Positions 1 through 6,969 of a stretch of DNA of 23,652 nucleotides are shown piece by piece. Within the stretch, counting starts at the first letter, position 1, and every line of letters begins with the position of its first letter. Position numbers and translations under genes: made by a program. Source of the stretch: an uncultured Clostridium sp. GTDB taxonomy: Bacteria > Bacillota > Clostridia > Lachnospirales > Lachnospiraceae. The notes under the pieces were generated by a model. The model did not search any database, had not been told where the DNA came from, and saw nothing but the letters and a program-made list of their open reading frames with translations. The DNA lies in assembly GCA_938036545.1 (NCBI GenBank), contig CALHQJ010000074.1, positions 1-23,652 of the forward strand, given 5' to 3'.

Positions 1-58
1 TCGAACCCTGGACAAATAGATTAAGAGTCTACTGCTCTACCAACTGAGCTAAAGGTGC
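1..58 (-). tRNA. tRNA-Lys (anticodon CTT), partial
   Basis: Read on the minus strand, the sequence gives an acceptor arm 5' half (GCACCTT), the D-arm AGCTCAGTTGGTAGAGC, a 5-bp anticodon stem (GTAGA/TCTAT) around the loop CTCTTAA, and the T-arm start GTCCAGGGTTCGA. The loop places CTT at positions 34-36, which decodes lysine AAG. The 3' half of the T-arm and the acceptor 3' strand lie outside the window. About 130 bp of AT-rich sequence separates it from the trxA terminator. Confidence 0.93.
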
Positions 59-191
59 GTTTCTTAAGTTTTGTTTGTGCTTGTCTCAAGCACGTGTGTT
101 AGTATATCTTATCTTTAAAGAAAAGTCAATAGCTTTTTTAAAATTTTTTTTATTTTTTTGCAACTAATTTTTCAGCCCATTTTACAGCAGA

Positions 192-250
192 TAAAAAAAC
201 AGAGAAAACGTCCAGGAATCAAGGATTAAATCTGCCTTGACTCCTGGCTG
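192..250 (-). terminator. Rho-independent terminator of the trmB-trxA operon
   Basis: On the minus strand, 13-nt arms at 235-247 and 212-224 (CCAGGAGTCAAGG / CCTTGATTCCTGG) pair with one G-U, leaving a 10-nt loop. A T-rich tract follows (ACGTTTTCTCTGTTTTTTT). It lies about 25 bp after the trxA stop. Confidence 0.85.
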
Positions 251-271
251 TCTGCGTTTTTCTGCTTGATT

Positions 272-589
272 TTACAGCGCTTTATCTAAAGCATCCATTA
301 ATACTTCCCGTTTCTGTACGCCAACCATTTTTGCCTCTACCTGTCCGTTTTTAATAACTAAAATCGTTGGAATAGACATTACGCCATATTTCATGGCTAC
401 CTCTTCATTATTGTCCACATTCAGCTTGCCTACTTTTGCTTTTCCCTCATACAGCTCTGCCAGTTCTTCTACTACTGGCGCCATCATTTTACAGGGGCCA
501 CACCAGTCTGCATAAAAATCTACCAGAACCGGCTTATCAGACTTTAATACTTCGCTTTCAAAATTCTGTGTTGTAAATACCATTTCCAT
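272..589 (-). CDS. trxA: Thioredoxin
   Basis: This is a 105-residue cytosolic thioredoxin, a disulfide reductase that receives electrons from thioredoxin reductase. The active site WCGPCK is visible with cysteines at residues 30 and 33, preceded by VLVDFYADWC. The cis-proline loop (SIPT, Pro74) and the glycine of the last strand are present, and the length is normal for the single-domain family. The ATG at 589 has AGGAG seven bases upstream; a second ATG two codons later is a possible alternative. The ribosome-binding site overlaps the stop codon of the small cysteine-rich ORF just upstream, so the two are probably translated in a coupled way. It is the last gene of an operon with trmB and is followed by a strong terminator. 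Confidence 0.97.
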   Translation of the reverse strand: MEMVFTTQNFESEVLKSDKPVLVDFYADWCGPCKMMAPVVEELAELYEGKAKVGKLNVDNNEEVAMKYGVMSIPTILVIKNGQVEAKMVGVQKREVLMDALDKAL

Positions 590-601
590 AGTGATTCTCC
601 T

Positions 602-754
602 TTACGATTTCTTTTTGCATTTGTCTTTTTTACATTCTAAAACCTTACATACCTCTAAAAAGCACTTGCGTATATGCAAAGCTTTTCGATCAAATTCCGT
701 TTTGTCGCAAGTAGCGCACCGCAGCCGCCGAACCAGTTTAGGAGGCAGTTTCAT
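602..754 (-). CDS. Small basic six-cysteine protein (50 aa), unknown function
   Basis: An ATG-to-TAA frame of 51 codons fills the gap between trmB and trxA. The product begins MKLPPKLVRRLRCATC and is strongly basic, with a Lys-rich tail. It has six cysteines: a CxxC pair at residues 13 and 16, then Cys31, 36, 41 and 46, spaced exactly five residues apart (four residues between each). There is no signal peptide or membrane segment. The ribosome-binding site is weak (AGG eight bases before the ATG). The stop codon sits in the trxA ribosome-binding region, 12 bp before the trxA start. I do not recognise the family. The Cys pattern could bind a metal (zinc or Fe-S) or be a thioredoxin substrate. 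It could also be a chance frame, but the position, the lack of stops and the ordered cysteines argue for a gene. Confidence 0.6.
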   Translation of the reverse strand: MKLPPKLVRRLRCATCDKTEFDRKALHIRKCFLEVCKVLECKKDKCKKKS

Positions 755-797
755 TGATCAACCTGCTTTTTTATTAGTGTATGCTCAAATATCCATT

Positions 798-1436
798 TCA
801 TACTCTCTTTGCAATCAGCTTGCAGATAGCATTTCCTTTTTCCACAAACTTTGTTTCATACTCTGTCATCACATTTCCCTCTGCCATCGGGCTGTTGTGA
901 AGATCAAAGGTATGTTCTGTAATCTGCCATCCAGCTGCCGGAATCGCTTCCAGGGAATATTCAAACAGTCCTCTGTTGTCGGTCTTAAACTCCACGCTTC
1001 CATCCTTTGCCAGTATTTTATCGTATACTGCCATAAATTCCGGTGAAGTCAAACGCCGTTTGGCATGTCGGTCTTTAGGCCAGGGATCGGAAAAATTCAG
1101 GTAAATCTTGTGAACTTCTCCTTCCTCAAATACCTCTGCCAGCTCTTTGGCGTCTACACAGAGAAACCAAATATTGGACAGTTCTAATTCTTCCCTTTTT
1201 TGCAGTCCTCTGAGAAGGACGCTGGGATACCGTTCAATTCCAATATAGTTAATTTCCGGATGGTTCTGGGCCAGTTCCATAATAAACTTGCCTTTTCCCA
1301 TTCCAACCTCTATTTCTATCGGGTTATTGTTGCCAAACAGGTCTGCCCACAGGCCCTTTTGAGTTTTCGGTTCCTGTACTACATAAGGGCTGGCGCCGAT
1401 ACTGTCCTCTGCCCCTTTTATATGACGCAGTCTCAT
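798..1436 (-). CDS. trmB: tRNA (guanine-N7-)-methyltransferase
   Basis: TrmB methylates N7 of G46 in the variable loop of tRNAs using S-adenosylmethionine. The SAM-binding motif EVGMGKGKF is at residues 43-51 and the family signature SDPWPKDRHAKRR at about 116-128, followed by the C-terminal TDN and E-T-F/Y-E segments expected of the family. The ATG at 1436 gives 212 residues beginning MRLRHIKG, as Firmicutes homologues do, and has GGAGG five bases upstream. The same frame is open 15 codons further upstream, but that part overlaps the promoter region and lacks a ribosome-binding site. It is the first gene of the operon that continues with the small Cys-rich ORF and trxA. Confidence 0.95.
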   Translation of the reverse strand: MRLRHIKGAEDSIGASPYVVQEPKTQKGLWADLFGNNNPIEIEVGMGKGKFIMELAQNHPEINYIGIERYPSVLLRGLQKREELELSNIWFLCVDAKELAEVFEEGEVHKIYLNFSDPWPKDRHAKRRLTSPEFMAVYDKILAKDGSVEFKTDNRGLFEYSLEAIPAAGWQITEHTFDLHNSPMAEGNVMTEYETKFVEKGNAICKLIAKRV

Positions 1437-1472
1437 AGTCTCCTCCATTGCAATTCTTTTTCCTACTTTTTC

Positions 1473-1502
1473 AGTATACATTAATTTCCCTTATTTTGGC
1501 AA
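1473..1502 (-). promoter_or_regulatory. Sigma-A-type promoter of trmB operon
   Basis: On the minus strand a -35 TTGCCA (1497-1502) and a -10 TATACT (1473-1478) are separated by 18 bp. The predicted transcript would have a short leader of about 30 bases before the trmB ATG at 1436. Confidence 0.65.
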
Positions 1503-1713
1503 GTGTTTTTTCTCCTGGCCTATCTTTGATTTTTCTCCTGGAACCACCTGAATCCGCTGTTTTGCCGCTTCCGGCTGCTTTCTTTCAGGACCAAACAGCA
1601 GACTTATTGAAAACGCAAGAACAAAATTCTATTTTTCAGACAAACGTTTGACTTTAATTGAAAAAAATTAAATATTTTCGGAAAATTTAAGTGCAAATTT
1701 TGTCAGAATCTAG
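1503..1713. other. Divergent intergenic region with direct repeat and palindrome
   Basis: The 320-bp stretch between trmB and the DUF4145 gene holds no convincing gene. It contains a 12-bp direct repeat TTTTTCTCCTGG (1507-1518 and 1530-1541, 23 bp apart) directly upstream of the trmB -35 box, and a perfect 10-bp palindrome CAAACGTTTG at 1641-1650. The rest is AT-rich with no strong hairpin. Confidence 0.5.
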
Positions 1714-1719
1714 TATAAT
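1714..1719 (+). promoter_or_regulatory. -10 element upstream of the DUF4145/SH3b gene
   Basis: A perfect TATAAT lies 40 bp before the ATG at 1760. At 17 bp upstream the best -35 candidate is GTGCAA (1691-1696), which is a poor match, so the promoter may need an activator or be weak. Confidence 0.5.
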
Positions 1720-1759
1720 GGAAGATATTAAGTCGATTTTGCTAGAAGGAGGTTTTCAT

Positions 1760-2692
1760 ATGGGACAGCCGCTTAATATTTGGGAGAAAATACAGCAGGG
1801 CGTCAGCGAAACCGAACGCCTCATTGCCCAGAAAGATTATAATAAAGCAATGATTCAGGCCCGCCAAACTCTGGAAGTCATGGTAAAATCCCTTGGAAAT
1901 AAGGCCTGCATTGTAGAGAGCGATATGGCTACCACCATTGATCAGCTGTATGAGGGGCGCTGGATTGATAAAAGTACAAAGGAACATTACCATAAAATCC
2001 GCATAATCGGAAATAAAGCCGCCCACGAAGACAATAACAGCGCCGCAGACGCAACCCTGGCCCTGACTCTGCTTTCACAGGAAGCCTATGCCTTCTCTGA
2101 TTATAAAACAGAGCAGCGGAGCAATACCGCTTATATTCCGGCGGAGGCCATTCACACAAGTCCACGTTCTTCCTCTTCCGGAACCCGTTCCGGCCGCAGA
2201 ACCACGGCAAGAAGCAGTTCTTCCGGAAAATCTTCGAGAAGGTCTTCTGGAGGCAGACGGCCCTCTAACAGTAAGAAGCGCCGTAAACGCGGAATCACCT
2301 TGCAGGACGTTTTCCCACTGTTAGCAATTCTGCTTGGCATCGTCTTATTGATTGTTTTAATCCGTGTCTTTATGCCGGATAAGGATAAACCAGCCGAAAC
2401 AACTCCTTCCGTATCAACAGAAGCGGTTATTCCGGAAACTCCCGCTCCTGAGCCGGAAACTCCTGCTCCTGAACCGGAAACCACGCCTGCTGCACCGGCG
2501 GAAGGCGTTACCTATAAGGCTACTGATACCTTAAATGTGCGCTATGAGCCTTCTACCAGCGCCCGTATTGCTGTACAGCTTGCTCCTGGCACTCCTGTCA
2601 ATTATGTTGGCGTCCATGATGATTTTTGGAGTATCATCAATTATGAAGGCACGGATCTTTACGTAGCCACCCAGTACCTGACCCAGGAATGA
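1760..2692 (+). CDS. DUF4145/HEPN-like domain - transmembrane - SH3b protein
   Basis: The 310-residue product has three parts. Residues 1-115 are an all-helical DUF4145 (HEPN-related) domain with the signature RIIGNKAAH at 81-89. Residues 134-178 are a Ser/Arg/Lys-rich basic stretch. A membrane helix spans about 185-204, followed by a Pro/Thr/Glu-rich spacer built on a short repeat (PETPAPE, 225-245) and a bacterial SH3 domain at 248-310 (LNVRYEPSTSARI ... W ... YVATQYL). The basic flank predicts the DUF4145 domain inside the cell and the SH3b outside, where such domains commonly touch peptidoglycan or envelope ligands. The ATG at 1760 has AAGGAGG seven bases upstream. It is a single-gene unit with its own terminator, just before the ATPase operon. 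The domain calls are good; the function is unknown. Confidence 0.85.
   Translation: MGQPLNIWEKIQQGVSETERLIAQKDYNKAMIQARQTLEVMVKSLGNKACIVESDMATTIDQLYEGRWIDKSTKEHYHKIRIIGNKAAHEDNNSAADATLALTLLSQEAYAFSDYKTEQRSNTAYIPAEAIHTSPRSSSSGTRSGRRTTARSSSSGKSSRRSSGGRRPSNSKKRRKRGITLQDVFPLLAILLGIVLLIVLIRVFMPDKDKPAETTPSVSTEAVIPETPAPEPETPAPEPETTPAAPAEGVTYKATDTLNVRYEPSTSARIAVQLAPGTPVNYVGVHDDFWSIINYEGTDLYVATQYLTQE
2432..2482 (+). repeat. 21-bp in-frame tandem repeat, about 2.4 copies
   Basis: The unit CCGGAAACTCCYGCTCCTGAR occurs at 2432-2452 and 2453-2473 with a partial third copy to 2482. It encodes the PETPAPE spacer between membrane helix and SH3b domain and is a likely site of length variation. Confidence 0.8.
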
Positions 2693-2702
2693 AAATAATC
2701 TG

Positions 2703-2733
2703 AAAAAGCCCTCAATTTTAAGGGGGCTTTTTT
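2703..2733 (+). terminator. Rho-independent terminator
   Basis: AAAAAGCCCTC pairs with GGGGGCTTTTT across an 8-nt loop, with one G-U, and is followed by a T tract. It lies 11 bp after the stop of the DUF4145/SH3b gene and separates it from the ATPase operon. Confidence 0.85.
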
Positions 2734-2779
2734 AATATTTCTGATCATATTTACTATAGCTTTTTAAAAATGGAAGTAG

Positions 2780-2785
2780 TATAAT
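2780..2785 (+). promoter_or_regulatory. -10 element of V/A-ATPase operon
   Basis: A perfect TATAAT lies 53 bp before the first ATPase start codon and directly after the preceding terminator. No good -35 box is seen 16-19 bp upstream (TAGCTT or TATAGC at best). The leader before 2838 is AT-rich with no evident hairpin. Confidence 0.5.
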
Positions 2786-2837
2786 GTTTGTATTTTTAAA
2801 ATACAAAATTTCAAACACAAAGCAAGGAGGTTTTCTT

Positions 2838-3149
2838 ATGGATAAGCTTATTGGAAAAATTTCAGAAATTGAAGCCTCTGCTTCCTCGATTATGGACAGT
2901 GTAAACCATCGCAAGGCTGCTCTTTCTGATGAAATTTCCAGGCGTACTGCTGCTTTTGACGCCCAGCTGGAGGCAGATACGGAAGCAAAGCTGACTGCTC
3001 TCAGGGCCAGTCTGGAAGAAGATTTAAACTCCCGTTTAGCAAAACAGGAAGCCGGCGCCAGGGAGGCTGTCCGACTGTTAAATGCTTCTTATGAATCCCA
3101 TCATGCCCAATATGCCAAACAGCTTTTTGAAGAAATGATAAAGGAGTGA
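2838..3149 (+). CDS. V/A-type ATPase peripheral stalk subunit (G/H type)
   Basis: The 103-residue product is an almost continuous charged heptad-type helix rich in Ala, Glu, Lys and Arg, without membrane segments, as expected of the G/H stalk subunit (E. hirae NtpF, archaeal AhaH). Such subunits pair with subunit E to form the stator stalk that holds A3B3 against the membrane subunit I. Sequence identity in this family is low, so the call rests mostly on its position as first gene of a V/A-ATPase operon plus the coiled-coil composition. The ATG at 2838 has AAGGAGG seven bases upstream; an earlier in-frame ATG at 2784 lies on the -10 box and is rejected. It ends four bases before subunit C. 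Confidence 0.8.
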   Translation: MDKLIGKISEIEASASSIMDSVNHRKAALSDEISRRTAAFDAQLEADTEAKLTALRASLEEDLNSRLAKQEAGAREAVRLLNASYESHHAQYAKQLFEEMIKE

Positions 3150-3153
3150 TCGT

Positions 3154-4221
3154 ATGGGTAATCTGCTAGCCTACAGTGGTTTAACCACCAAGGTAAAGGC
3201 CATGCAAAGCCGCCTTCTTACCTCCTCCCAGCTTCAGGAACTGGCTTCTCTGGATTCCGTTACTGCATGCGTAGAATATTTAAAAAGCCAGCCGGCTTAT
3301 ACAGCGGTTTTAGGCGGCGCAGAATCCGGCGAACTCCACAGGAGCGTAATCGAGCAGTATCTAAAGCTGTCGGAATATCGGGACTTTGACCGACTTTACC
3401 GTTTCTCAAACCTGACCCAGCGAAAATTTTTAGATTTCTATTTTATGCATTATGAAGTAGCATTTCTAAAACGGTGTCTTAGAAGCATTATCGGACACTC
3501 TCCGCTGGATTTTGATGTATCTTTATTCCAGCAGTTTTTTGACAGCCGTTCTTCTTTAGATTTTTCTAAAATAGCGGAAGCCAAGTCTCTGCCTGAATTT
3601 ACAGCCGCCCTGGAGGGGTCTGTATTTTATCCTCTCTTATCCAGCCTAAACCGTGAAGACAGTGTTTCCCTGTTCGATTACGAAAATGGCCTGGATATGT
3701 TTTACTTTAAAACCATGTGGCAGGTTATGAATAAAAAAATGAAAGCTGCTGACCGGAAAATTTTGGTTCAGTGCTTCGGCAGCCGCATGGATATGCTGAA
3801 TATTCAATGGATTTACCGCTGCAAACAATTTTATCACTTAGCTCCAGCTGATATATATGCCCTTTTGATTCCTATTCAATACCGCTTAAAGGCTTCTGAT
3901 ATTCACAATCTAACCGAATCAGAGACTATGGACGGCTTTTTTTCTGCCCTGAAGTCTACCTGGTATAGGCGGGAATTAGAAGGCAGCGCAATCAAGAATC
4001 CCAATCCTGAGGCCCTGGCCCGCCAGGTAAACGAGCATATTTATCAATATACCAGCCAAAAGGAACCTTATTCCATTGCTATATTAAATACCTATCTATA
4101 CCGCAAGGATGAGGAAATTGGGCAGCTAATTACCATAATAGAAAGCGTCCGCTATGGAATCCCTTCCCAAACCATTCTTGCTTCCATAGCGAATCCAAAT
4201 AAAGGAGGTCTAGTATCTTGA
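3154..4221 (+). CDS. ntpC: V/A-type ATPase subunit C (central stalk connector d)
   Basis: Subunit C sits on the membrane rotor ring and links it to the DF central stalk. The 355-residue product is a soluble, helical protein of the usual length, opening with LAYSGLTTKVKAMQSRLL, the typical N-terminus with its KV/MR motif, and carrying the aromatic-rich helices of the family. It has no membrane segment. The ATG at 3154 has AAGGAG seven bases upstream. Its TGA stop overlaps the TTG start of subunit I (TTGA), so the two are translationally coupled. Confidence 0.93.
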   Translation: MGNLLAYSGLTTKVKAMQSRLLTSSQLQELASLDSVTACVEYLKSQPAYTAVLGGAESGELHRSVIEQYLKLSEYRDFDRLYRFSNLTQRKFLDFYFMHYEVAFLKRCLRSIIGHSPLDFDVSLFQQFFDSRSSLDFSKIAEAKSLPEFTAALEGSVFYPLLSSLNREDSVSLFDYENGLDMFYFKTMWQVMNKKMKAADRKILVQCFGSRMDMLNIQWIYRCKQFYHLAPADIYALLIPIQYRLKASDIHNLTESETMDGFFSALKSTWYRRELEGSAIKNPNPEALARQVNEHIYQYTSQKEPYSIAILNTYLYRKDEEIGQLITIIESVRYGIPSQTILASIANPNKGGLVS

Positions 4222-6149
4222 TAGAGAAAATGAAATTCTTGAGTATTTCAGGCCCAAAGGATGATATTGACCGAGTGGTTGATCAGTATCTCTCCAGGTA
4301 TGAAATTCATCTCGAGAATGCGCTATCGGAATTAAAAACCGTTCGGGATCTTCGTCCCTTTACGGAAGCAAATCCTTACCGGGCAGAGTACCAGCAGGCG
4401 TCTGAACTGGTTTCTCCATTTTTGGCAGATATTCCTTCCAATCCCCCTGCGGATATGGATGCAGAACAGGCTGCTGCTGTCGTTCGGGAACTGGTTCAAC
4501 TGGAAAACGGACTGAATACCGAAAAAGAAGCCAAGCTGGCAAAGCGGAAAACCCTGGAGGAATCCCTGAACAAAGTCCTTCCATTTGTCGGCCTGGACTA
4601 TGATATTAACCAGATTCTCCAGTTTAAATACGTGAAATTCCGTTTCGGACGAATTTCCCGTGAATACTATGAGAAGTTCTCTTCTTTCGTATATGACACC
4701 ATTGATACTATTTTATTCCCATGCCATGAGGATGAGAACTATGTCTGGCTTGTCTACTTCGTTCCGGATCGACTGGCTGATAAAGTAGACGCCATTTACG
4801 CTTCCATGCACTTTGAGCGTTTTTACGTACCTGACGAATACACCGGCACTCCTGAAGAAGCCTGCACGTTATTAAAAGAACAGATTGCTTCTCTGAATGG
4901 AGAAATCCAGGCTTTGGAAAACCGGATTATTTCCGAAACGGAAAACCGGAAATCCAAGCTGTTAATGGCTTATTCCAGACTGACCGTGTTTACCCGCAAC
5001 TTCGACATCCGAAAAATGGCCGCCTGTACCAAGCATGAGGAACATACCTTTTACATTTTGTGCGGCTGGATGTCTGAAACAGATGCCGCCAGCTTCCAAA
5101 AAGAACTTGCAGGAGATGAGAATACTTTCTGCATTGTGGAAAACGATCACACCAATCTGTTAAACGGGCCGCCAACCAAGATGAAAAATCCAAAGCTGTT
5201 TAAGCCATTTGAAATGTTTATCGACATGTATGGCCTTCCGGCTTACAACGAAATCGATCCTACAGTTTTGATTGGCATTACCTACTCTTTCTTATTTGGT
5301 TTTATGTTTGGAGATGTGGGACAGGGCTTATGCCTGTTAGCAGGCGGTTTCCTGCTTTACCGGTTTAAGAAGATGAATCTGGCAGCTATTCTTTCCTGCT
5401 GCGGCTTCTTCTCCACAATTTTCGGCTTCCTGTTTGGCAGCATTTTTGGATTTGAAGATATTATTGAACCCCTGTGGTTAAGACCGGCAAAGGCCATGAC
5501 CAATCTTCCGTTTATCGGCATGTTAAATACCGTATTTGTCGTTGCCATTGCCATTGGAATGGGCATTATCCTGATGACCATGATTCTCAATATTATCAAT
5601 GCCTATAAGGCCCATGAACCTGTTGAATCCTGGTTTGATACCAATGGCATTGCCGGCTTCGTATTTTACGCCAGCCTGGTGGCTGTCATTGTGCTCTATA
5701 TGACCGGCAGACCCCTTCCGGCAACAATGATACTCGTTGTCATGTTCCTGATTCCGCTGGCTCTGATTTTCCTGAAAGAACCTCTCACCGCCATGGTGGA
5801 AAAAAAGGCGGAAAAAATCGAGGGTAGCAAGGGAATGTTTGTGGTACAGGGCTTTTTTGAAATGTTTGAGGTCCTGCTCAGTTATTTTTCCAATACCCTG
5901 TCCTTTGTCCGTGTCGGTGCGTTTGCTGTCAGCCACGCCGCTATGATGGAGGTTGTCCTGATGCTGGCAGGAGTTGAATCCGGCAATCCCAACTGGGCTG
6001 TAGTAGTTCTTGGCAACCTGTTTGTGTGCGGCATGGAAGGCCTGATTGTAGGCATTCAGGTGCTTCGTCTGGAATACTACGAACTGTTCAGCCGTTTCTA
6101 CCGCGGTACAGGACGTGCTTTTAAGCCTTACGGCAAGACCGCAGCTTAA
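4218..6149 (+). CDS. ntpI: V/A-type ATPase membrane subunit I (a)
   Basis: Subunit I is the stator membrane protein that forms the ion half-channels against the K ring. The 643-residue product has an N-terminal cytosolic half with coiled coils (about 80-130 and 215-260) and a C-terminal half with about seven membrane helices starting near residue 345 (PTVLIGITYSFLFGFMFG). The family segment LSFVRVGAFAVSHA and the C-terminal helix GIQVLRLEYYELFSRFY, with Arg617 as the likely essential ion-path arginine, are present. I take the TTG at 4218 as start, because AAAGGAGG ends nine bases upstream and it overlaps the subunit C stop; the next ATG (4230) is too far from that site. Confidence 0.95.
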   Translation: MIEKMKFLSISGPKDDIDRVVDQYLSRYEIHLENALSELKTVRDLRPFTEANPYRAEYQQASELVSPFLADIPSNPPADMDAEQAAAVVRELVQLENGLNTEKEAKLAKRKTLEESLNKVLPFVGLDYDINQILQFKYVKFRFGRISREYYEKFSSFVYDTIDTILFPCHEDENYVWLVYFVPDRLADKVDAIYASMHFERFYVPDEYTGTPEEACTLLKEQIASLNGEIQALENRIISETENRKSKLLMAYSRLTVFTRNFDIRKMAACTKHEEHTFYILCGWMSETDAASFQKELAGDENTFCIVENDHTNLLNGPPTKMKNPKLFKPFEMFIDMYGLPAYNEIDPTVLIGITYSFLFGFMFGDVGQGLCLLAGGFLLYRFKKMNLAAILSCCGFFSTIFGFLFGSIFGFEDIIEPLWLRPAKAMTNLPFIGMLNTVFVVAIAIGMGIILMTMILNIINAYKAHEPVESWFDTNGIAGFVFYASLVAVIVLYMTGRPLPATMILVVMFLIPLALIFLKEPLTAMVEKKAEKIEGSKGMFVVQGFFEMFEVLLSYFSNTLSFVRVGAFAVSHAAMMEVVLMLAGVESGNPNWAVVVLGNLFVCGMEGLIVGIQVLRLEYYELFSRFYRGTGRAFKPYGKTAA

Positions 6150-6202
6150 TCTTAAACCTGTTGTTTCATTTAAATTTTTCACATAAAAAGGAGATTATTA
6201 TT

Positions 6203-6634
6203 ATGACATTAGCAGTAAAAATCACATTAGCTCTGGCATTAATTTTAAGTATCGCAGTACCTTTCGGCGCATTTGCAGCAGGAGAAAAAACCAGAGGACG
6301 TTATAAAACCGCTCTGGGCGTCAACGTGTTCTTATTCTTCGGCACTTTAATCGTATCCAGTGTACTCATGTTTTCCGGAAATGCATTTGCTGCAGAAGCC
6401 GCTGCTGAAACCGCTTCTTCCGCAGCCGGATGGGGCTATCTGGCTGCCGCTTTGGCAACCGGTATGTCCTGTATCGGCGGCGGTATTGCCGTTTCCGCTG
6501 CCGCTTCCGCTGCATTAGGAGCCATCAGTGAAGACGGTTCTATTCTTGGTAAATCCTTAATCTTCGTTGGCCTTGCCGAAGGTGTCTGCTTATACGGATT
6601 GATCATTTCCTTCATGATCTTAGGTAAACTGTAA
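6203..6634 (+). CDS. ntpK: V/A-type ATPase proteolipid subunit K (c ring)
   Basis: The 143-residue protein has four hydrophobic helices (about 1-25, 38-60, 76-106 and 113-140). The second hairpin is a normal proteolipid: a Gly/Ala-rich helix with GMSCIGGGIAV and a helix with the carboxylate in GLAEGVCLYGL (Glu126). The first hairpin has no membrane carboxylate and no GxGxG packing motif, so each protomer should carry one ion site, as in E. hirae NtpK. The positions that hold Gln110 and the Thr after Glu139 in the E. hirae Na+ site read Gly here, so the coupling ion cannot be called Na+ from sequence. The ATG at 6203 has AAAAGGAG nine bases upstream. Confidence 0.93.
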   Translation: MTLAVKITLALALILSIAVPFGAFAAGEKTRGRYKTALGVNVFLFFGTLIVSSVLMFSGNAFAAEAAAETASSAAGWGYLAAALATGMSCIGGGIAVSAAASAALGAISEDGSILGKSLIFVGLAEGVCLYGLIISFMILGKL

Positions 6635-6638
6635 TTCT

Positions 6639-6947
6639 ATGAAAATGTATCTGATTAGCGACAATATCGACACCCTGACCGGCATGAGGCTGGCAGGTGT
6701 CGAAGGCAGCGTCGTCCACGAAAAGACGGAGCTGAAAGAAGCTCTTGATAAAGTTTTAGCCGATAAAGACATCGGAATCATTCTTCTAACTGAAAAATTT
6801 GGCAGAGAGTTTCCAGAAATCATTGATGAAGTAAAACTGGAACGGAAATTCCCTCTCATTGTTGAGATTCCGGATCGCCATGGTACCGGCCGCAAGCCCA
6901 ACTTTATCACTTCTTATGTCAATGAAGCAATTGGACTGAAATTATAA
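6639..6947 (+). CDS. ntpG: V/A-type ATPase subunit F (central stalk)
   Basis: Subunit F binds subunit D to form the rotating central shaft (NtpG in E. hirae naming). The 102-residue product has the family's alpha/beta fold pattern: MYLISDNIDTLTGMRLAGVEG at the N-terminus, a middle strand IGIILLTEKFG, and PLIVEIPDRHG near residue 78-88. The start is four bases after the subunit K stop and the ribosome-binding site is weak (TTAGG), so translation probably depends on ribosomes finishing subunit K. A second ATG two codons downstream is also possible. Confidence 0.93.
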   Translation: MKMYLISDNIDTLTGMRLAGVEGSVVHEKTELKEALDKVLADKDIGIILLTEKFGREFPEIIDEVKLERKFPLIVEIPDRHGTGRKPNFITSYVNEAIGLKL

Positions 6948-6969
6948 CGTAGAAAGCAGGTGACTTACT

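Noticed and set aside
591..1046. A 151-codon plus-strand open frame antisense to trmB and the small Cys-rich ORF
   Set aside because: It is the complement of trmB coding sequence, has no family resemblance and lacks a credible ribosome-binding site.
2152..2484. Repetitive GSGAGVSG-type minus-strand frame
   Set aside because: It is the antisense reading of the PETPAPE tandem repeat in the DUF4145/SH3b gene, not a silk-like protein.
5523..6182. A 219-codon minus-strand open frame opposite the end of ntpI
   Set aside because: It mirrors the hydrophobic codons of ntpI; composition is His/Asn-rich and no family is recognisable.
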